Assembly: GCF_900114785.1 (NCBI RefSeq) | Contig: NZ_FOUG01000012.1 | Location: forward strand, 1-64,000 | Reading direction: 5' to 3' | Length of the DNA stretch: 64,000 nucleotides | From: Variovorax sp. OV329 | GTDB taxonomy: Bacteria > Pseudomonadota > Gammaproteobacteria > Burkholderiales > Burkholderiaceae_C | Shown here: positions 1 to 8,584 of the stretch, piece by piece | Position numbering within the stretch: the stretch's first letter is position 1 | How the letters are laid out: each line of letters opens with the position of its first letter | Notes under the pieces: generated by a model | What the model saw: the letters and a program-made list of their open reading frames with translations, nothing else | What the model was told of the DNA's origin: nothing | Database searches by the model: none | Made by a program: the position numbers and the translations under genes

Positions 1-153
1 CCCAAGGACAAGGAAATGGTCATGCCGGGCGACAACGTGTCGATCACGGTCAAGCTGATCGCCCCGATCGCCATGGAAGAAGGCCTGCGCTTCGCTATCC
101 GCGAAGGCGGCCGTACCGTGGGTTCGGGCGTGGTTGCCAAGATCCTCGAGTAA
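1..153 (+). CDS. tuf: Elongation factor Tu, C-terminal end (partial)
   Basis: The first 50 codons read as the end of EF-Tu domain III: the MVMPGDNV segment, then [19 protein letters not shown], and a stop at 151-153. EF-Tu carries aminoacyl-tRNA to the ribosome as a GTP complex. The gene begins outside the window. rpsJ starts 24 bases after the stop, the usual tuf-rpsJ order at the head of the S10 region, so the two are probably co-transcribed. Confidence 0.97.
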   Translation, partial: PKDKEMVMPGDNVSITVKLIAPIAMEEGLRFAIREGGRTVGSGVVAKILE

Positions 154-177
154 TCGAACGAGAGGAACGAAAGCATC

Positions 178-492
178 ATGGCTACCAAGCAAAAGATCCG
201 CATCCGCCTCAAGGCCTTCGACTACAAGCTGATCGACCAGTCGGCTGCCGAGATCGTGGACACCGCCAAGCGCACCGGCGCCATCGTCAAGGGCCCTGTG
301 CCCCTGCCGACCCGCATGCGTCGTTTCGACATCCTGCGTTCGCCGCACGTCAACAAGTCCAGCCGCGACCAGTTCGAGATCCGCACGCACCAGCGCCTGA
401 TGGACATCGTTGATCCCACCGACAAGACCGTGGACGCGCTGATGAAGCTCGACCTGCCGGCCGGCGTCGACGTGGAAATCAAACTTCAGTAA
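178..492 (+). CDS. rpsJ: 30S ribosomal protein S10
   Basis: This encodes 104 residues (E. coli S10 has 103). The N-terminus [15 protein letters not shown] and the GPVPLPT segment are diagnostic. S10 is part of the 30S head and also the NusE partner of NusB in antitermination. The gene follows tuf closely. Unusually it is followed by an intrinsic terminator (513-550) and two non-ribosomal genes rather than directly by rplC. Confidence 0.99.
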   Translation: MATKQKIRIRLKAFDYKLIDQSAAEIVDTAKRTGAIVKGPVPLPTRMRRFDILRSPHVNKSSRDQFEIRTHQRLMDIVDPTDKTVDALMKLDLPAGVDVEIKLQ

Positions 493-512
493 GCACTTTT
501 ACTTGTGCTCGC

Positions 513-550
513 AAAGCCCGGTCGCAGTAATGCGAACGGGCTTTTTCTTT
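513..550 (+). terminator. Intrinsic terminator after rpsJ
   Basis: AAAGCCCG (513-520) pairs with CGGGCTTT (537-544). An inner stem TCGCA/TGCGA (522-526, 531-535) closes a GTAA tetraloop, and TTCTTT follows. This is a strong rho-independent terminator that separates tuf-rpsJ from the genes downstream. Confidence 0.9.
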
Positions 551-621
551 GGCGCTCAAATGTGGCATCCTCAATGGACCTGTCACCGCAAGGTGTTTGA
601 AGCATCGAAGGGAAGTACTAC

Positions 622-2178
622 ATGAATGTGCGACGCATGGCTCGCCTGTGCGCGCTCGTGGTCGTCGTCGGCCTCGGGGGCTGCGGTGGCGGCGGCGGAG
701 GCGGTTCGCCCGGGCCCGCCGGGTCGGTGAGCGGCACGGTGAGCTACGACGACGTTCCCAATGTAAATGGAGGCTTGGCCTACAACGCCATCGTTTCCAA
801 GCCGGTGCGCGGCGCAGGGGTGGACATTGTCGATGCCTCCAGCGGCGCAGTGCTGGCAAGCACCGAGACCGACGACAACGGCAACTACTCGGTGCAAATG
901 CCCGGCCAGGCGCTGGTCACCGTTCGCGTTCGCGCGCAGTTGGCGCGCAGCGCCGCGAGAGGCGCGAGCTGGGATGTCGCCGTACGCGACAACACGCAGG
1001 GCAATGCGCTGTACTCCATGGAGTCACCATCGTTTGCGCCCAGCGGCAACACGACCCGCGACCTGCACGCGCCTTCCGGCTGGGACGGCTCCGGCTACAG
1101 CGGTGCGCGCGTGGCCGGGCCCTTCGCCATCCTCGACACCGTCTACACCGCCATGAACAAGGTGCTGTCGGTGGCGCCCTCGACGTCGTTCCCGTCGCTG
1201 CGCCTGTACTGGAGCCCTCGAAACGTGCCGGCCCGCGGGCAGGTCTCGCTCGGGCAGATCGGCACCACCTCCTTCGTTGCCAGCACCTCGGGTGCGGTGA
1301 TCTACGTGCTCGGAGCGGAAGGCGTGGACACCGACGAGTTCGATGCCTCGGTCATTGCCCACGAGTGGGGCCACTACTACCAGAACGCCTTCAGCCGCGA
1401 CGACTCGCCCGGTGGCTCGCACGACCTGGACGAACTGATCGACCAGCGCCTGGCCTTCTCCGAAGGCTGGGGCAACGCCTGGTCCGGCATCGCGCTGGCC
1501 CGGCAGAACTACACCGACTCGCAAGGGCCGGGGCAGGGTGCGGGTGTGAACATGGACCTGGCCGCAACGCCCTCCGGACGAGCCGGCTGGTACCGCGAGG
1601 CCTCGGTCCAGTCGATCCTGTGGAACCTCAACAACCGCTTCGGATACGGCGGCATCCATGCGGCGATGACCGGCGGGCTGCGGAGCACACCTGCCCTGAC
1701 CACGATCCATGCCTTTGCCGCGGCCTACGCGGGCGCACAGCCCCAGCACCAGGGCGACCTGTCGTCGCTGCTCGTCGGTCAGGCGATCAGCGGGGCGTTC
1801 GATCCTTGGGGCGCACTGGAGGGCAACAATGGCGCTACCCCGCTCTCCCTGCCCCTCTACCACCTGATGACCGGCCCGTCGGCGACCGTCTGCGTCACCA
1901 ACCAGAACGACCCTGACGGCGAAGGCAACAAGCTCGGCAGCTTCTCGTTCCTGCGCGTGACCGTTCCCAATGCCGGCAGCCATCAGATCAGCGTGTCGGG
2001 GCCTCCTGGCTCCGACCCCGACTTCTATGTGTTCGCCGGGAACCGCCTGGCCGCGAGTGAAGGCGTGGGGACCAGCGAAGTGGCCAGCGTGGGCCTGCCC
2101 GCCGGCGAAGTGGTGCTGGCAGTGAACGACGCCAACAACACCTCGTCCAACACCTGTCTCGACGTTTCGATCAATTGA
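622..2178 (+). CDS. Secreted lipoprotein with HEXXH zinc metallopeptidase domain and PPC-like C-terminus
   Basis: This 518-residue product has a lipoprotein signal (basic N-terminus, hydrophobic stretch, lipobox LGGC with Cys21) followed by a run of glycines. Residues about 35-105 look like a carboxypeptidase-regulatory-like beta domain (a DDNGNYSVQMPG turn). HEWGH at 247-251, with Glu281 in FSEGWGNAWSG about 30 residues later, fits a gluzincin-type zinc site. The last about 95 residues resemble a prepeptidase C-terminal (PPC) domain (DPDFYVFAG, LPAGEVVLAV). It is probably an outer-membrane or surface-anchored protease; the substrate is unknown. It sits between rpsJ and rplC, an unusual place for an exported enzyme. 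I do not recognise a named family, and the activity is inferred from motifs. Confidence 0.8.
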   Translation: MNVRRMARLCALVVVVGLGGCGGGGGGGSPGPAGSVSGTVSYDDVPNVNGGLAYNAIVSKPVRGAGVDIVDASSGAVLASTETDDNGNYSVQMPGQALVTVRVRAQLARSAARGASWDVAVRDNTQGNALYSMESPSFAPSGNTTRDLHAPSGWDGSGYSGARVAGPFAILDTVYTAMNKVLSVAPSTSFPSLRLYWSPRNVPARGQVSLGQIGTTSFVASTSGAVIYVLGAEGVDTDEFDASVIAHEWGHYYQNAFSRDDSPGGSHDLDELIDQRLAFSEGWGNAWSGIALARQNYTDSQGPGQGAGVNMDLAATPSGRAGWYREASVQSILWNLNNRFGYGGIHAAMTGGLRSTPALTTIHAFAAAYAGAQPQHQGDLSSLLVGQAISGAFDPWGALEGNNGATPLSLPLYHLMTGPSATVCVTNQNDPDGEGNKLGSFSFLRVTVPNAGSHQISVSGPPGSDPDFYVFAGNRLAASEGVGTSEVASVGLPAGEVVLAVNDANNTSSNTCLDVSIN

Positions 2179-2188
2179 GCCGCTGCCC

Positions 2189-2716
2189 ATGACCTCAAGC
2201 CAACGAAGCATCCTGGCCCTCGCCCTGTTGGCGCTGGCTGCGGGCGCACCCCTTGCAGCCAACGCCTCGGGCGGCACGAAGCCCGCGGCCACGGCAGACG
2301 ACGGCTTTGCCACCGCGGCGCAGAAGCCCAACGGATCGGGCGTGCGCGTCCGCTACAAGGTGCTGGGCACGCCGGCCGTCGGCCAGCCCACCCGCATCGA
2401 CATCGTCCTCGCCCGCGTACGCGATCCGGCGGGAGCCACCCTCCAGCTGACGGCGGACCCGGGCCTCCAACTGGACGCATCCGGGATCCCCGGCGGCATA
2501 TCGCCCGGAGAAATCACCAGGATCAGCGTCACGGTGGTGCCGCAGCAGGAGGGCCTGGCCTACCTGAATGTCTTCACCACCCAGCGTGGCGCCACCAGTT
2601 CCACCTCCATTCCCATCCAGACCGGCGCGGTCGGCGCCGCGAGCACCAAGGGCTCGGCCGGGAAGCTGAAGGAAGCGCCAGACGGGGACAAGATCCTCTC
2701 GATGCCGGTGAAGTAG
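2189..2716 (+). CDS. Small exported protein of unknown function
   Basis: This 175-residue protein has a Sec signal peptide (MTSSQRSILALALLALAAG, likely cleavage near ANAS) and a mature part rich in beta-strand-like segments (VRVRYKVLGTP, RIDIVLARV, RISVTVVPQQEG). It starts 10 bases after the protease stop on the same strand and is probably co-transcribed with it. It could be a partner, inhibitor or substrate of that protease, but this is only suggested by position. No family is recognised. It is the last gene before the rplC promoter. Confidence 0.7.
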   Translation: MTSSQRSILALALLALAAGAPLAANASGGTKPAATADDGFATAAQKPNGSGVRVRYKVLGTPAVGQPTRIDIVLARVRDPAGATLQLTADPGLQLDASGIPGGISPGEITRISVTVVPQQEGLAYLNVFTTQRGATSSTSIPIQTGAVGAASTKGSAGKLKEAPDGDKILSMPVK

Positions 2717-2748
2717 GGCGCCGGCCATCTTGAGTGCGGTACCCGCAC

Positions 2749-2778
2749 TTGCGGGAAATCCCTTGTCCGGTCTATAAT
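2749..2778 (+). promoter_or_regulatory. Sigma-70-type promoter for the rplC operon
   Basis: A perfect -10 TATAAT lies at 2773-2778, with a -35-like TTGCGG at 2749-2754 (18-bp spacing). The predicted start is near 2785, about 160 bases before rplC. An inverted repeat AGTGCGG-TAC-CCGCACT at 2733-2749 abuts the -35 and may be an operator. The promoter explains how rplC-rpsQ are expressed despite the terminator after rpsJ. Confidence 0.75.
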
Positions 2779-2783
2779 TGCCG

Positions 2784-2931
2784 GCTCTGCCTTTTTTGCG
2801 CCCTGAGTGGGCGTATTGCCGTTTCTTCCTCCTCGTGAGGGAGCGGCCGTAGCAGAGCATTTATCAACCTTCTCTCGCAGTCCCCTGACCCGGGCAAACG
2901 CTGTCGCCAATTGAAGTGGCAGCGGTGAGAG
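2784..2931 (+). promoter_or_regulatory. Structured 5' leader upstream of rplC (candidate r-protein autoregulatory RNA)
   Basis: The leader folds by eye into two domains. In domain 1, GCTCTGC (2784-2790) pairs with GCAGAGC (2852-2858) and encloses two hairpins: CGCCC/GGGCG (2799-2803, 2809-2813) and GCCG+CTTCCTC/GAGGGAG+CGGC (2818-2847). In domain 2, CTCTC (2872-2876) pairs with GAGAG (2927-2931) around CGCTG/CAGCG (2899-2903, 2920-2924). The second domain ends just before the rplC Shine-Dalgarno (about 2936-2939). In E. coli the S10 leader lies before rpsJ and is bound by L4; here a leader lies before rplC instead. The regulatory role is inferred. Confidence 0.55.
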
Positions 2932-2947
2932 TTTTGGAGAAAAAGCA

Positions 2948-3625
2948 ATGAGTCTGAGCAACTCCCTGGGGTTGCTGGGCCGCAAGGTGGGGATGATGCG
3001 TCTCTTCACCGATGACGGGGACGCAGTTCCTGTCACGGTGGTGGATGTGTCCAACAACCGCGTGACCCAGATCAAAACCCAAGAGACCGATGGCTACGTC
3101 GCCCTGCAAGTGACGTTCGGTTCGCGCAAAGCTTCGCGCGTGACCAAGCCGCAAGCCGGCCACCTCGCCAAGGCGGGTGTGGAAGCCGGTGAAATCGTCC
3201 GCGAATTCCGTATCACCGCCGATGCGGCTGCCCAGCACAAGGCTGGCGGCGCCATCGCCGTGAGCAGCGTGTTCGCGGTCGGCCAGAAGGTCGACGTGCA
3301 AGGCACCTCGATCGGCAAGGGCTTCGCAGGCACCATCAAGCGTCACAACTTCAAGTCGCAGCGCGCGTCGCACGGTAACAGCCGTTCGCACAACGTGCCG
3401 GGCTCGATCTCGATGGCGCAGGATCCGGGCCGCGTGTTCCCGGGCAAGAAGATGACCGGCCACATGGGCGATGAAACCATCACCACCCAGAACCTGGACG
3501 TCATCCGGATCGACGAAGCCCGTCAGCTGCTGCTGATCAAGGGTGCGATCCCCGGCGCCAAGGGCGGTTTCGTGACCGTCCGTCCGGCCATCAAGGCCAA
3601 GGCGTCCGCAGAAGGAGCGAAGTAA
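2948..3625 (+). CDS. rplC: 50S ribosomal protein L3
   Basis: This 225-residue protein (E. coli 209) begins [18 protein letters not shown] and contains [13 protein letters not shown] and the glycine/histidine-rich loop before [15 protein letters not shown], all typical of L3. L3 is an early assembly protein of the large subunit, and its long loop reaches towards the peptidyl transferase centre. GGAG at 2936 gives the start. The stop overlaps the rplD start (TAATG). It is the first gene of the transcript that begins near 2785. Confidence 0.99.
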   Translation: MSLSNSLGLLGRKVGMMRLFTDDGDAVPVTVVDVSNNRVTQIKTQETDGYVALQVTFGSRKASRVTKPQAGHLAKAGVEAGEIVREFRITADAAAQHKAGGAIAVSSVFAVGQKVDVQGTSIGKGFAGTIKRHNFKSQRASHGNSRSHNVPGSISMAQDPGRVFPGKKMTGHMGDETITTQNLDVIRIDEARQLLLIKGAIPGAKGGFVTVRPAIKAKASAEGAK

Positions 3626-4245
3626 TGGAACTCGAACTCCTGAACGAACAAGGTCAGGCCGCGTCCAAATTCGACGCCCCCGAGACCGTTTTCGGTCGTG
3701 ACTACAACGAAGACCTGGTTCACCAGATCGTCGTCGCCTACCAGGCCAACGCGCGCCAGGGCACCCGTGCCCAGAAGGACCGCGAGCAGGTCAAGCACTC
3801 GACCAAGAAGCCTTTCAAGCAAAAGGGAACGGGCCGCGCCCGTGCCGGTATGACTTCCTCGCCGCTGTGGCGCGGGGGCGGTCGCATCTTCCCGAACAGC
3901 CCGGAAGAAAACTTCACCCAGAAGATCAACAAGAAGATGTACCGCGCCGGCATGGCGTCCATCTTCTCGCAGCTCGCCCGTGAAGGCCGCCTGGCCGTGG
4001 TCGATTCGATCAAGGTCGACTCGCCCAAGACCAAGCCGCTGGCAGCCAAGTTCAAGGCGATGAATCTCGAGTCCGTGCTCGTGATCGCCGAGGAAGTCGA
4101 CGAGAACCTGTACCTGGCCTCGCGCAACCTCGTGAACGTGCTGGTGGTCGAGCCGCGTTACGCCGACCCCGTGTCGCTGGTGCACTACAAGAAGGTGCTG
4201 GTGACCAAGGGTGCGGTCGAAAAGCTCAAGGAGATGTTCGCATGA
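3625..4245 (+). CDS. rplD: 50S ribosomal protein L4
   Basis: This encodes 206 residues (E. coli 201). The central basic loop [15 protein letters not shown] and the RGGGRIFPN segment identify L4. L4 lines the peptide exit tunnel, and in E. coli it represses its own operon by binding the S10 leader. The start overlaps the rplC stop by one base, and the end overlaps rplW by four bases (ATGA), so translation is coupled. If the leader at 2784-2931 is autoregulatory, L4 is the first candidate ligand. Confidence 0.99.
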   Translation: MELELLNEQGQAASKFDAPETVFGRDYNEDLVHQIVVAYQANARQGTRAQKDREQVKHSTKKPFKQKGTGRARAGMTSSPLWRGGGRIFPNSPEENFTQKINKKMYRAGMASIFSQLAREGRLAVVDSIKVDSPKTKPLAAKFKAMNLESVLVIAEEVDENLYLASRNLVNVLVVEPRYADPVSLVHYKKVLVTKGAVEKLKEMFA

Positions 4246-4577
4246 GCCGCGTGAACCCCACCCCCGCACAACGTACGTTCGACGAAGGCCGCCTGATGCA
4301 GGTCCTGGTCGCCCCGATCGTGTCCGAAAAGGCCACGATGGTCGGCGAGAAGTCGAATGCCGTCACTTTCAAGGTGCTGCAGGACGCCACCAAGCCGGAG
4401 ATCAAGGCCGCTGTTGAACTGATGTTCAAGGTCGAGGTCAAGGGCGTGTCCGTCGCCAACATCAAGGGCAAGACCAAGCGCTTCGGCAAGTCCGTCGGCC
4501 GCCGCGACAACGTTCGCAAGGCCTACGTCACGCTCAAGCAGGGTCAGGAGCTCAACCTCGTCGGAGAGGGCGCTTAA
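4242..4577 (+). CDS. rplW: 50S ribosomal protein L23
   Basis: This encodes 111 residues (E. coli 100). Core motifs are [16 protein letters not shown] and the C-terminal KKAYVTLK-like strand (here [13 protein letters not shown]). L23 sits at the exit of the peptide tunnel and docks trigger factor and SRP. The N-terminus is about ten residues longer than in E. coli. The ATG overlaps the rplD stop (ATGA). Confidence 0.98.
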   Translation: MSRVNPTPAQRTFDEGRLMQVLVAPIVSEKATMVGEKSNAVTFKVLQDATKPEIKAAVELMFKVEVKGVSVANIKGKTKRFGKSVGRRDNVRKAYVTLKQGQELNLVGEGA

Positions 4578-4580
4578 ATC

Positions 4581-5405
4581 ATGGCCGTCATCAAGATGAA
4601 ACCCACTTCGCCGGGCCAACGCGGCGCGGTGAAGATCTCGCGCGATCACCTGCACAAGGGTGAAGCGTATGCTCCCCTGCTGGAACCCCAGTTCCAGAAG
4701 GCCGGCCGCAACAACAACGGCCACATCACCACCCGTCACAAGGGCGGTGGTCACAAGCACCACTACCGTGTTGTCGACTTCGTGCGCAACAAGGACGGCA
4801 TCCCGGCCAAGGTCGAACGCATCGAGTACGACCCGAACCGCACGGCGCACATCGCGCTGGTGTGCTACGCCGACGGCGAGCGCCGCTACATCATCGCTCC
4901 GCGCGGCCTGGAAGCAGGCGCAACGCTGCTGAGCGGTTCCGAAGCGCCGATCCGCGCCGGCAACACCCTGCCGATCCGCAACATCCCCGTGGGCTCGACC
5001 ATCCATTGCATCGAGCTGCAGCCCGGCAAGGGCGCGCAGATCGCCCGCTCGGCTGGTACCTCGGCAACCCTGCTGGCACGCGAAGGCGTGTACGCACAGG
5101 TTCGCATGCGCTCGGGTGAAGTCCGCAAGATCCACATCGAGTGCCGTGCCACGATCGGTGAAGTCGCCAACGAAGAACACAGCCTGCGCCAGCTCGGCAA
5201 GGCCGGTGTGAAGCGCCACATGGGCATTCGCCCGACCGTGCGCGGCGTGGTGATGAACCCGGTTGACCACCCGCACGGTGGTGGTGAAGGCAAGACCGGT
5301 GAAGGTCGCCACCCGGTCGACCCGTGGGGCAACCTCACCAAGGGCTACCGCACCCGCAACAACAAGCGCACGCAAGTCTTCATCGTGTCGCGTCGCAAGA
5401 AGTAA
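4581..5405 (+). CDS. rplB: 50S ribosomal protein L2
   Basis: The 274-residue product matches the family length (273). It shows [19 protein letters not shown], the OB/SH3-like core, and [14 protein letters not shown], which contains the conserved histidine near the peptidyl transferase centre. L2 is a primary 23S rRNA binder needed for subunit association. It starts 4 bases after rplW and is followed by rpsS 11 bases later. Confidence 0.99.
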   Translation: MAVIKMKPTSPGQRGAVKISRDHLHKGEAYAPLLEPQFQKAGRNNNGHITTRHKGGGHKHHYRVVDFVRNKDGIPAKVERIEYDPNRTAHIALVCYADGERRYIIAPRGLEAGATLLSGSEAPIRAGNTLPIRNIPVGSTIHCIELQPGKGAQIARSAGTSATLLAREGVYAQVRMRSGEVRKIHIECRATIGEVANEEHSLRQLGKAGVKRHMGIRPTVRGVVMNPVDHPHGGGEGKTGEGRHPVDPWGNLTKGYRTRNNKRTQVFIVSRRKK

Positions 5406-5416
5406 GGGACACGTTC

Positions 5417-5695
5417 ATGACTCGCTCTCTCAAAAAGGGTCCGTTCGTCGATCACCACCTGTTGGCCAAGGCCGACAAGGCCGTGACCAACAAGGACAAG
5501 AAGCCGATCAAGACCTGGTCGCGCCGCTCGATGGTTCTGCCCGAGTTCATCGGCCTGACCATCGCTGTGCACAACGGCAAGCAACACGTGCCCGTGTACA
5601 TCACCGATCAGATGGTCGGCCACAAGCTCGGCGAATTTGCGCTCACGCGCACGTTCAAGGGGCACCCCGCGGACAAGAAAGTCCAGAAGAAGTAA
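5417..5695 (+). CDS. rpsS: 30S ribosomal protein S19
   Basis: I chose the ATG at 5417 because it gives the canonical N-terminus [15 protein letters not shown] and the usual 92 residues; an upstream in-frame ATG inside rplB is not needed. [16 protein letters not shown] is the S19 C-terminal signature. S19 forms a complex with S13 in the 30S head. The order rplB-rpsS-rplV is standard. Confidence 0.99.
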   Translation: MTRSLKKGPFVDHHLLAKADKAVTNKDKKPIKTWSRRSMVLPEFIGLTIAVHNGKQHVPVYITDQMVGHKLGEFALTRTFKGHPADKKVQKK

Positions 5696-5704
5696 GGAAC
5701 GACC

Positions 5705-6037
5705 ATGTCTGAAACACGTGCAGTCCTCCGCGGTGTCCGCCTGTCGGTCGACAAGGGCCGTCTGGTCGCGGACCTGATCCGCGGCAAGAAGGTCGATCAA
5801 GCGCTCAACACCCTGCAATTCACGCAGAAGAAGGCCGCTGTGATCATCAAGAAGGTGCTCGAGTCGGCCATCGCCAACGCCGAGCACAACGACGGTGCCG
5901 ACATCGACGAGCTGAAGGTCAAGACCATCTACGTCGAGCAAGGCGCCACGCTCAAGCGCTTCACCGCGCGCGCCAAGGGTCGCGGCAATCGCATCAGCAA
6001 GCCCACGTGCCATGTGTACGTGACGGTTGGCAACTAA
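5705..6037 (+). CDS. rplV: 50S ribosomal protein L22
   Basis: This encodes 110 residues, the same length as E. coli. The protein ends [21 protein letters not shown], the conserved tip and C-terminal strand that reach into the exit tunnel; changes in this loop are a known source of macrolide resistance. The start follows rpsS by 9 bases, with AAGGA upstream. Confidence 0.99.
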   Translation: MSETRAVLRGVRLSVDKGRLVADLIRGKKVDQALNTLQFTQKKAAVIIKKVLESAIANAEHNDGADIDELKVKTIYVEQGATLKRFTARAKGRGNRISKPTCHVYVTVGN

Positions 6038-6053
6038 GTAGGTCCGGAAGACT

Positions 6054-6953
6054 ATGGGACAAAAAATCCATCCGACCGGCTTCCGCCTTTCGGTGAGCCG
6101 CAACTGGTCCAGCCGCTGGTACGCCAACGACCGTGACTTCGCCGGCATGCTGGCTGAAGACATCAAGGTGCGCGAGTACCTGAAGAAGAAGCTCAAGAAC
6201 GCGTCGGTTTCGCGCGTGCTGATCGAGCGCCCCGCCAAGAACGCCCGCATCACGATCTACTCGGCACGTCCGGGCGTCGTGATCGGCAAGAAGGGCGAGG
6301 ACATCGAGAACCTCAAGCGCGAACTCGGCAAGCAGCTGGGCGTGCCGGTGGCCGTGAACATCGAAGAAGTGCGCAAGCCCGAAATCGATGCTCAGCTGAT
6401 CGCCGACTCGATCACGCAGCAGCTCGAGAAGCGCATCATGTTCCGCCGCGCCATGAAGCGCGCCATGCAGAACGCGATGCGCCTGGGCGCCCAGGGCATC
6501 AAGATCATGTCCGCCGGCCGCCTGAACGGCATCGAAATCGCACGTACCGAGTGGTACCGCGAAGGCCGCGTGCCGCTTCACACCCTGCGCGCCGACATCG
6601 ACTACGGCACCTCGGAAGCCAAGACCACCTACGGTGTGATCGGCGTCAAGGTGTGGGTCTACAAGGGCGACACGCTGGGCCGCAACGACCTGCCCGCCGT
6701 CGAGACCCCGCGTCCCGAAGAAGAGCGCCGCCCGCGTGGCCCGCGCCGCGATGGCCGTCCTGGTGGCGACCGTCCCGGTTCGGACCGCCGTGGTCCGCGC
6801 GCTGGTGCCCGCGGCCCGATCGGTGGCAACACCGCTCCGGCCGATGGCAGCGACAAGCCTGCCGAAGCCACCGGTGCAGACTCGAAACCCGCCGTTAAGC
6901 GCGTCCGCAAAGCCGCGCCCGCTGCAGCAGCGGACGGTGCCAAGTCCGAGTAA
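6054..6953 (+). CDS. rpsC: 30S ribosomal protein S3 with long C-terminal extension
   Basis: This 299-residue S3 is much longer than the E. coli protein (233). The KH domain ([19 protein letters not shown]) and the S3 C-terminal domain ([20 protein letters not shown]) are intact up to about residue 215. The remaining about 80 residues are low-complexity, rich in Arg, Gly, Pro and Ala, with a basic [14 protein letters not shown] stretch. S3 forms part of the mRNA entry channel and has mRNA helicase activity. The tail is probably disordered and may bind RNA; its role is unknown. Confidence 0.98.
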   Translation: MGQKIHPTGFRLSVSRNWSSRWYANDRDFAGMLAEDIKVREYLKKKLKNASVSRVLIERPAKNARITIYSARPGVVIGKKGEDIENLKRELGKQLGVPVAVNIEEVRKPEIDAQLIADSITQQLEKRIMFRRAMKRAMQNAMRLGAQGIKIMSAGRLNGIEIARTEWYREGRVPLHTLRADIDYGTSEAKTTYGVIGVKVWVYKGDTLGRNDLPAVETPRPEEERRPRGPRRDGRPGGDRPGSDRRGPRAGARGPIGGNTAPADGSDKPAEATGADSKPAVKRVRKAAPAAAADGAKSE

Positions 6954-6981
6954 TCGGACTTAGAACTACGGAGTAATCAAC

Positions 6982-7398
6982 ATGCTGCAACCTGCACGCA
7001 GAAAATACCGTAAGGAACAGAAGGGTCGCAACACCGGCGTGGCAACGCGCGGTAATGCCGTCTCCTTCGGTGACTTCGGCCTGAAGTCCATCGACCGCGG
7101 CCGCCTCACGGCGCGCCAGATCGAAGCCGCCCGCCGTGCCATCTCGCGCCACGTCAAGCGCGGTGGCCGCATCTGGATTCGTGTGTTCCCCGACAAGCCG
7201 ATCTCCACCAAGCCCGCAGAAGTGCGGATGGGTAACGGCAAGGGCAACCCCGAGTACTACGTGGCTGAGATCCAGCCGGGCAAGGTGATCTACGAGATCG
7301 TCGGTGTGCCCGAGGAACTCGCACGCGAAGCGTTCCGCCTGGCAGCCGCCAAGCTGCCGCTGCGCACCACCTTCGTTGCACGCCAGCTCGGCGCCTGA
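6982..7398 (+). CDS. rplP: 50S ribosomal protein L16
   Basis: This encodes 138 residues (E. coli 136). The N-terminus [19 protein letters not shown] is diagnostic, as are [16 protein letters not shown] and the [10 protein letters not shown] segment around the hydroxylatable arginine region. L16 contacts the A- and P-site tRNA elbow and is a late assembly protein. The gene follows rpsC by 28 bases. Confidence 0.99.
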   Translation: MLQPARRKYRKEQKGRNTGVATRGNAVSFGDFGLKSIDRGRLTARQIEAARRAISRHVKRGGRIWIRVFPDKPISTKPAEVRMGNGKGNPEYYVAEIQPGKVIYEIVGVPEELAREAFRLAAAKLPLRTTFVARQLGA

Positions 7399-7415
7399 TT
7401 CAGGAGGACACGAAC

Positions 7416-7658
7416 ATGGCAACCCGCAAAAAGAAGGCCGCCGCTCCGGCCAAGGTGAGCAAGGCAGCTGCGCTGCGCGACAAGGACGTCGCCGGCCTGC
7501 AAACCGAAATCAAGGACCTGCAGAAGGCCCATTTCGGCCTGCGCATGCAGAAGGCCACGCAACAGCTGTCGAACCTTTCGCAGCTGCGCGTGACCCGTCG
7601 CGACATCGCTCGCGCCAAGACCATTCTTGCTCAGAAGCAAGAGCAACCCGCCAAGTAA
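7416..7658 (+). CDS. rpmC: 50S ribosomal protein L29 with N-terminal extension
   Basis: This encodes 80 residues (E. coli 63). The L29 core [20 protein letters not shown] and the C-terminal [14 protein letters not shown] helix are present. The first about 17 residues ([16 protein letters not shown]) form an Ala/Lys-rich extension absent from E. coli. AGGAGG-like sequence just upstream supports this start. L29 sits beside L23 at the tunnel exit and helps dock trigger factor and SRP. Confidence 0.97.
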   Translation: MATRKKKAAAPAKVSKAAALRDKDVAGLQTEIKDLQKAHFGLRMQKATQQLSNLSQLRVTRRDIARAKTILAQKQEQPAK

Positions 7659-7667
7659 GGAGTGAAC

Positions 7668-7937
7668 ATGACGGAAGCTAAAAAATCCCTCAAGCGCACC
7701 CTGATCGGCAAGGTCGTCAGCGACAAGCGCGCCAAGACCGTGACCGTGCTGGTCGAGCGTCGTGTGAAGCACGAGCTCTACGGCAAGATCGTGGCCAAGA
7801 CCAGCAAGTACCACGCCCATGACGAAAAGGGCGAGTACAAGATGGGCGACGTCATCGAGATCACCGAATCGCGTCCGATCTCGAAGACCAAGAACTGGGT
7901 GGTCACCCGCCTGGTGGAGAAGGCTGCTGCCATCTAA
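7668..7937 (+). CDS. rpsQ: 30S ribosomal protein S17
   Basis: This encodes 89 residues (E. coli 84). The OB-fold core [22 protein letters not shown] and [10 protein letters not shown] identify S17, a primary 16S rRNA binder. A GTG six bases upstream overlaps the AAGGAG Shine-Dalgarno (7657-7662), so ATG 7668 is the better start. This is the last ribosomal gene here; a strong terminator follows, and rplN is not downstream. Confidence 0.98.
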   Translation: MTEAKKSLKRTLIGKVVSDKRAKTVTVLVERRVKHELYGKIVAKTSKYHAHDEKGEYKMGDVIEITESRPISKTKNWVVTRLVEKAAAI

Positions 7938-7973
7938 GGCACAGCAACTCCGGGGCCGTCCGACGGTCCACGC

Positions 7974-8010
7974 AAAAACGGCCCACAATGTTGGGCCGTT
8001 TTTCTTTTTT
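7974..8010 (+). terminator. Intrinsic terminator ending the S10 operon
   Basis: AAAAACGGCCCA (7974-7985) pairs perfectly with TGGGCCGTTTTT (7992-8003) over a 6-base loop, followed by CTTTTTT. This 12-bp stem with a long U-tract is among the strongest terminators in the window. It ends the ribosomal transcript after rpsQ. Confidence 0.95.
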
Positions 8011-8029
8011 CTCATCCTGGAGCAACTCA

Positions 8030-8536
8030 ATGATCAAGGTCGGCGACACCATTCCCCACACCACGCTGCAAGAGTATTCGGAAGTCGAGGGCGAAGGCTG
8101 CAGCATCGGCCCGAACCCGGTGGACGTCGCCAAGGCCTCGGCCGGCAAGACCATCGCGCTGTTCGCGCTGCCCGGTGCCTTCACGCCCACCTGCTCGGCC
8201 AAGCACGTGCCGGGCTATGTGCAGCACTTCGACGACTTCAAGGGTGCCGGCGTGGACGAGATCTGGTGCGTGAGCGTGAACGACGCCTTCGTGATGGGTG
8301 CCTGGGCGCGCGAGCAGAAGACCGGCACCAAGGTCCGCATGCTGGCCGACGGCAGCGGCGACTTCGCCAAGGCCACCGGCCTCACGCTGGACCTGAGCTC
8401 GCGCGGCATGGGCCTGCGCAGCAACCGCTACTCGATGCTGGTCAAGGACGGCAAGGTGGCTTCGCTGAACGTGGAAGCGCCCGGCAAGTTCGAGGTGAGC
8501 GACGCCGACACGCTGCTCAAGCAAGCCAAGGGCTGA
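8030..8536 (+). CDS. Prx5-type peroxiredoxin
   Basis: The 168-residue protein starts at ATG 8030; an upstream in-frame start lies inside the terminator and is rejected. FALPGAFTPTCS places the peroxidatic cysteine at about residue 55, and the downstream VNDAFVMGAW segment is typical of the Prx5 (glutaredoxin- or glutathione-dependent) family. It reduces hydrogen peroxide and alkyl hydroperoxides in the cytoplasm. No glutaredoxin domain is fused here. It is a single-gene unit between two terminators. Confidence 0.93.
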   Translation: MIKVGDTIPHTTLQEYSEVEGEGCSIGPNPVDVAKASAGKTIALFALPGAFTPTCSAKHVPGYVQHFDDFKGAGVDEIWCVSVNDAFVMGAWAREQKTGTKVRMLADGSGDFAKATGLTLDLSSRGMGLRSNRYSMLVKDGKVASLNVEAPGKFEVSDADTLLKQAKG

Positions 8537-8550
8537 AAGGCCACAAGATG

Positions 8551-8579
8551 AAAGGGCCGCGATCGCGGCCCTTTTTCTT
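8551..8579. terminator. Bidirectional terminator between peroxiredoxin and GNAT genes
   Basis: AAAGGGCCGC (8551-8560) and GCGGCCCTTT (8565-8574) form a perfect 10-bp stem with a GATC loop, followed by TTCTT on the plus strand. The run of A before the stem serves the converging minus-strand gene. Confidence 0.85.
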
Positions 8580-8584
8580 CGCTC

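Noticed and set aside
549-1916. 455-codon frame overlapping the lipoprotease gene
   Set aside because: It is Arg-rich shadow sequence in another frame; the protease frame has a signal peptide and catalytic motif.
1024-2331. 435-codon minus-strand frame opposite the lipoprotease
   Set aside because: It is antisense, of biased composition, without motifs or a ribosome site.
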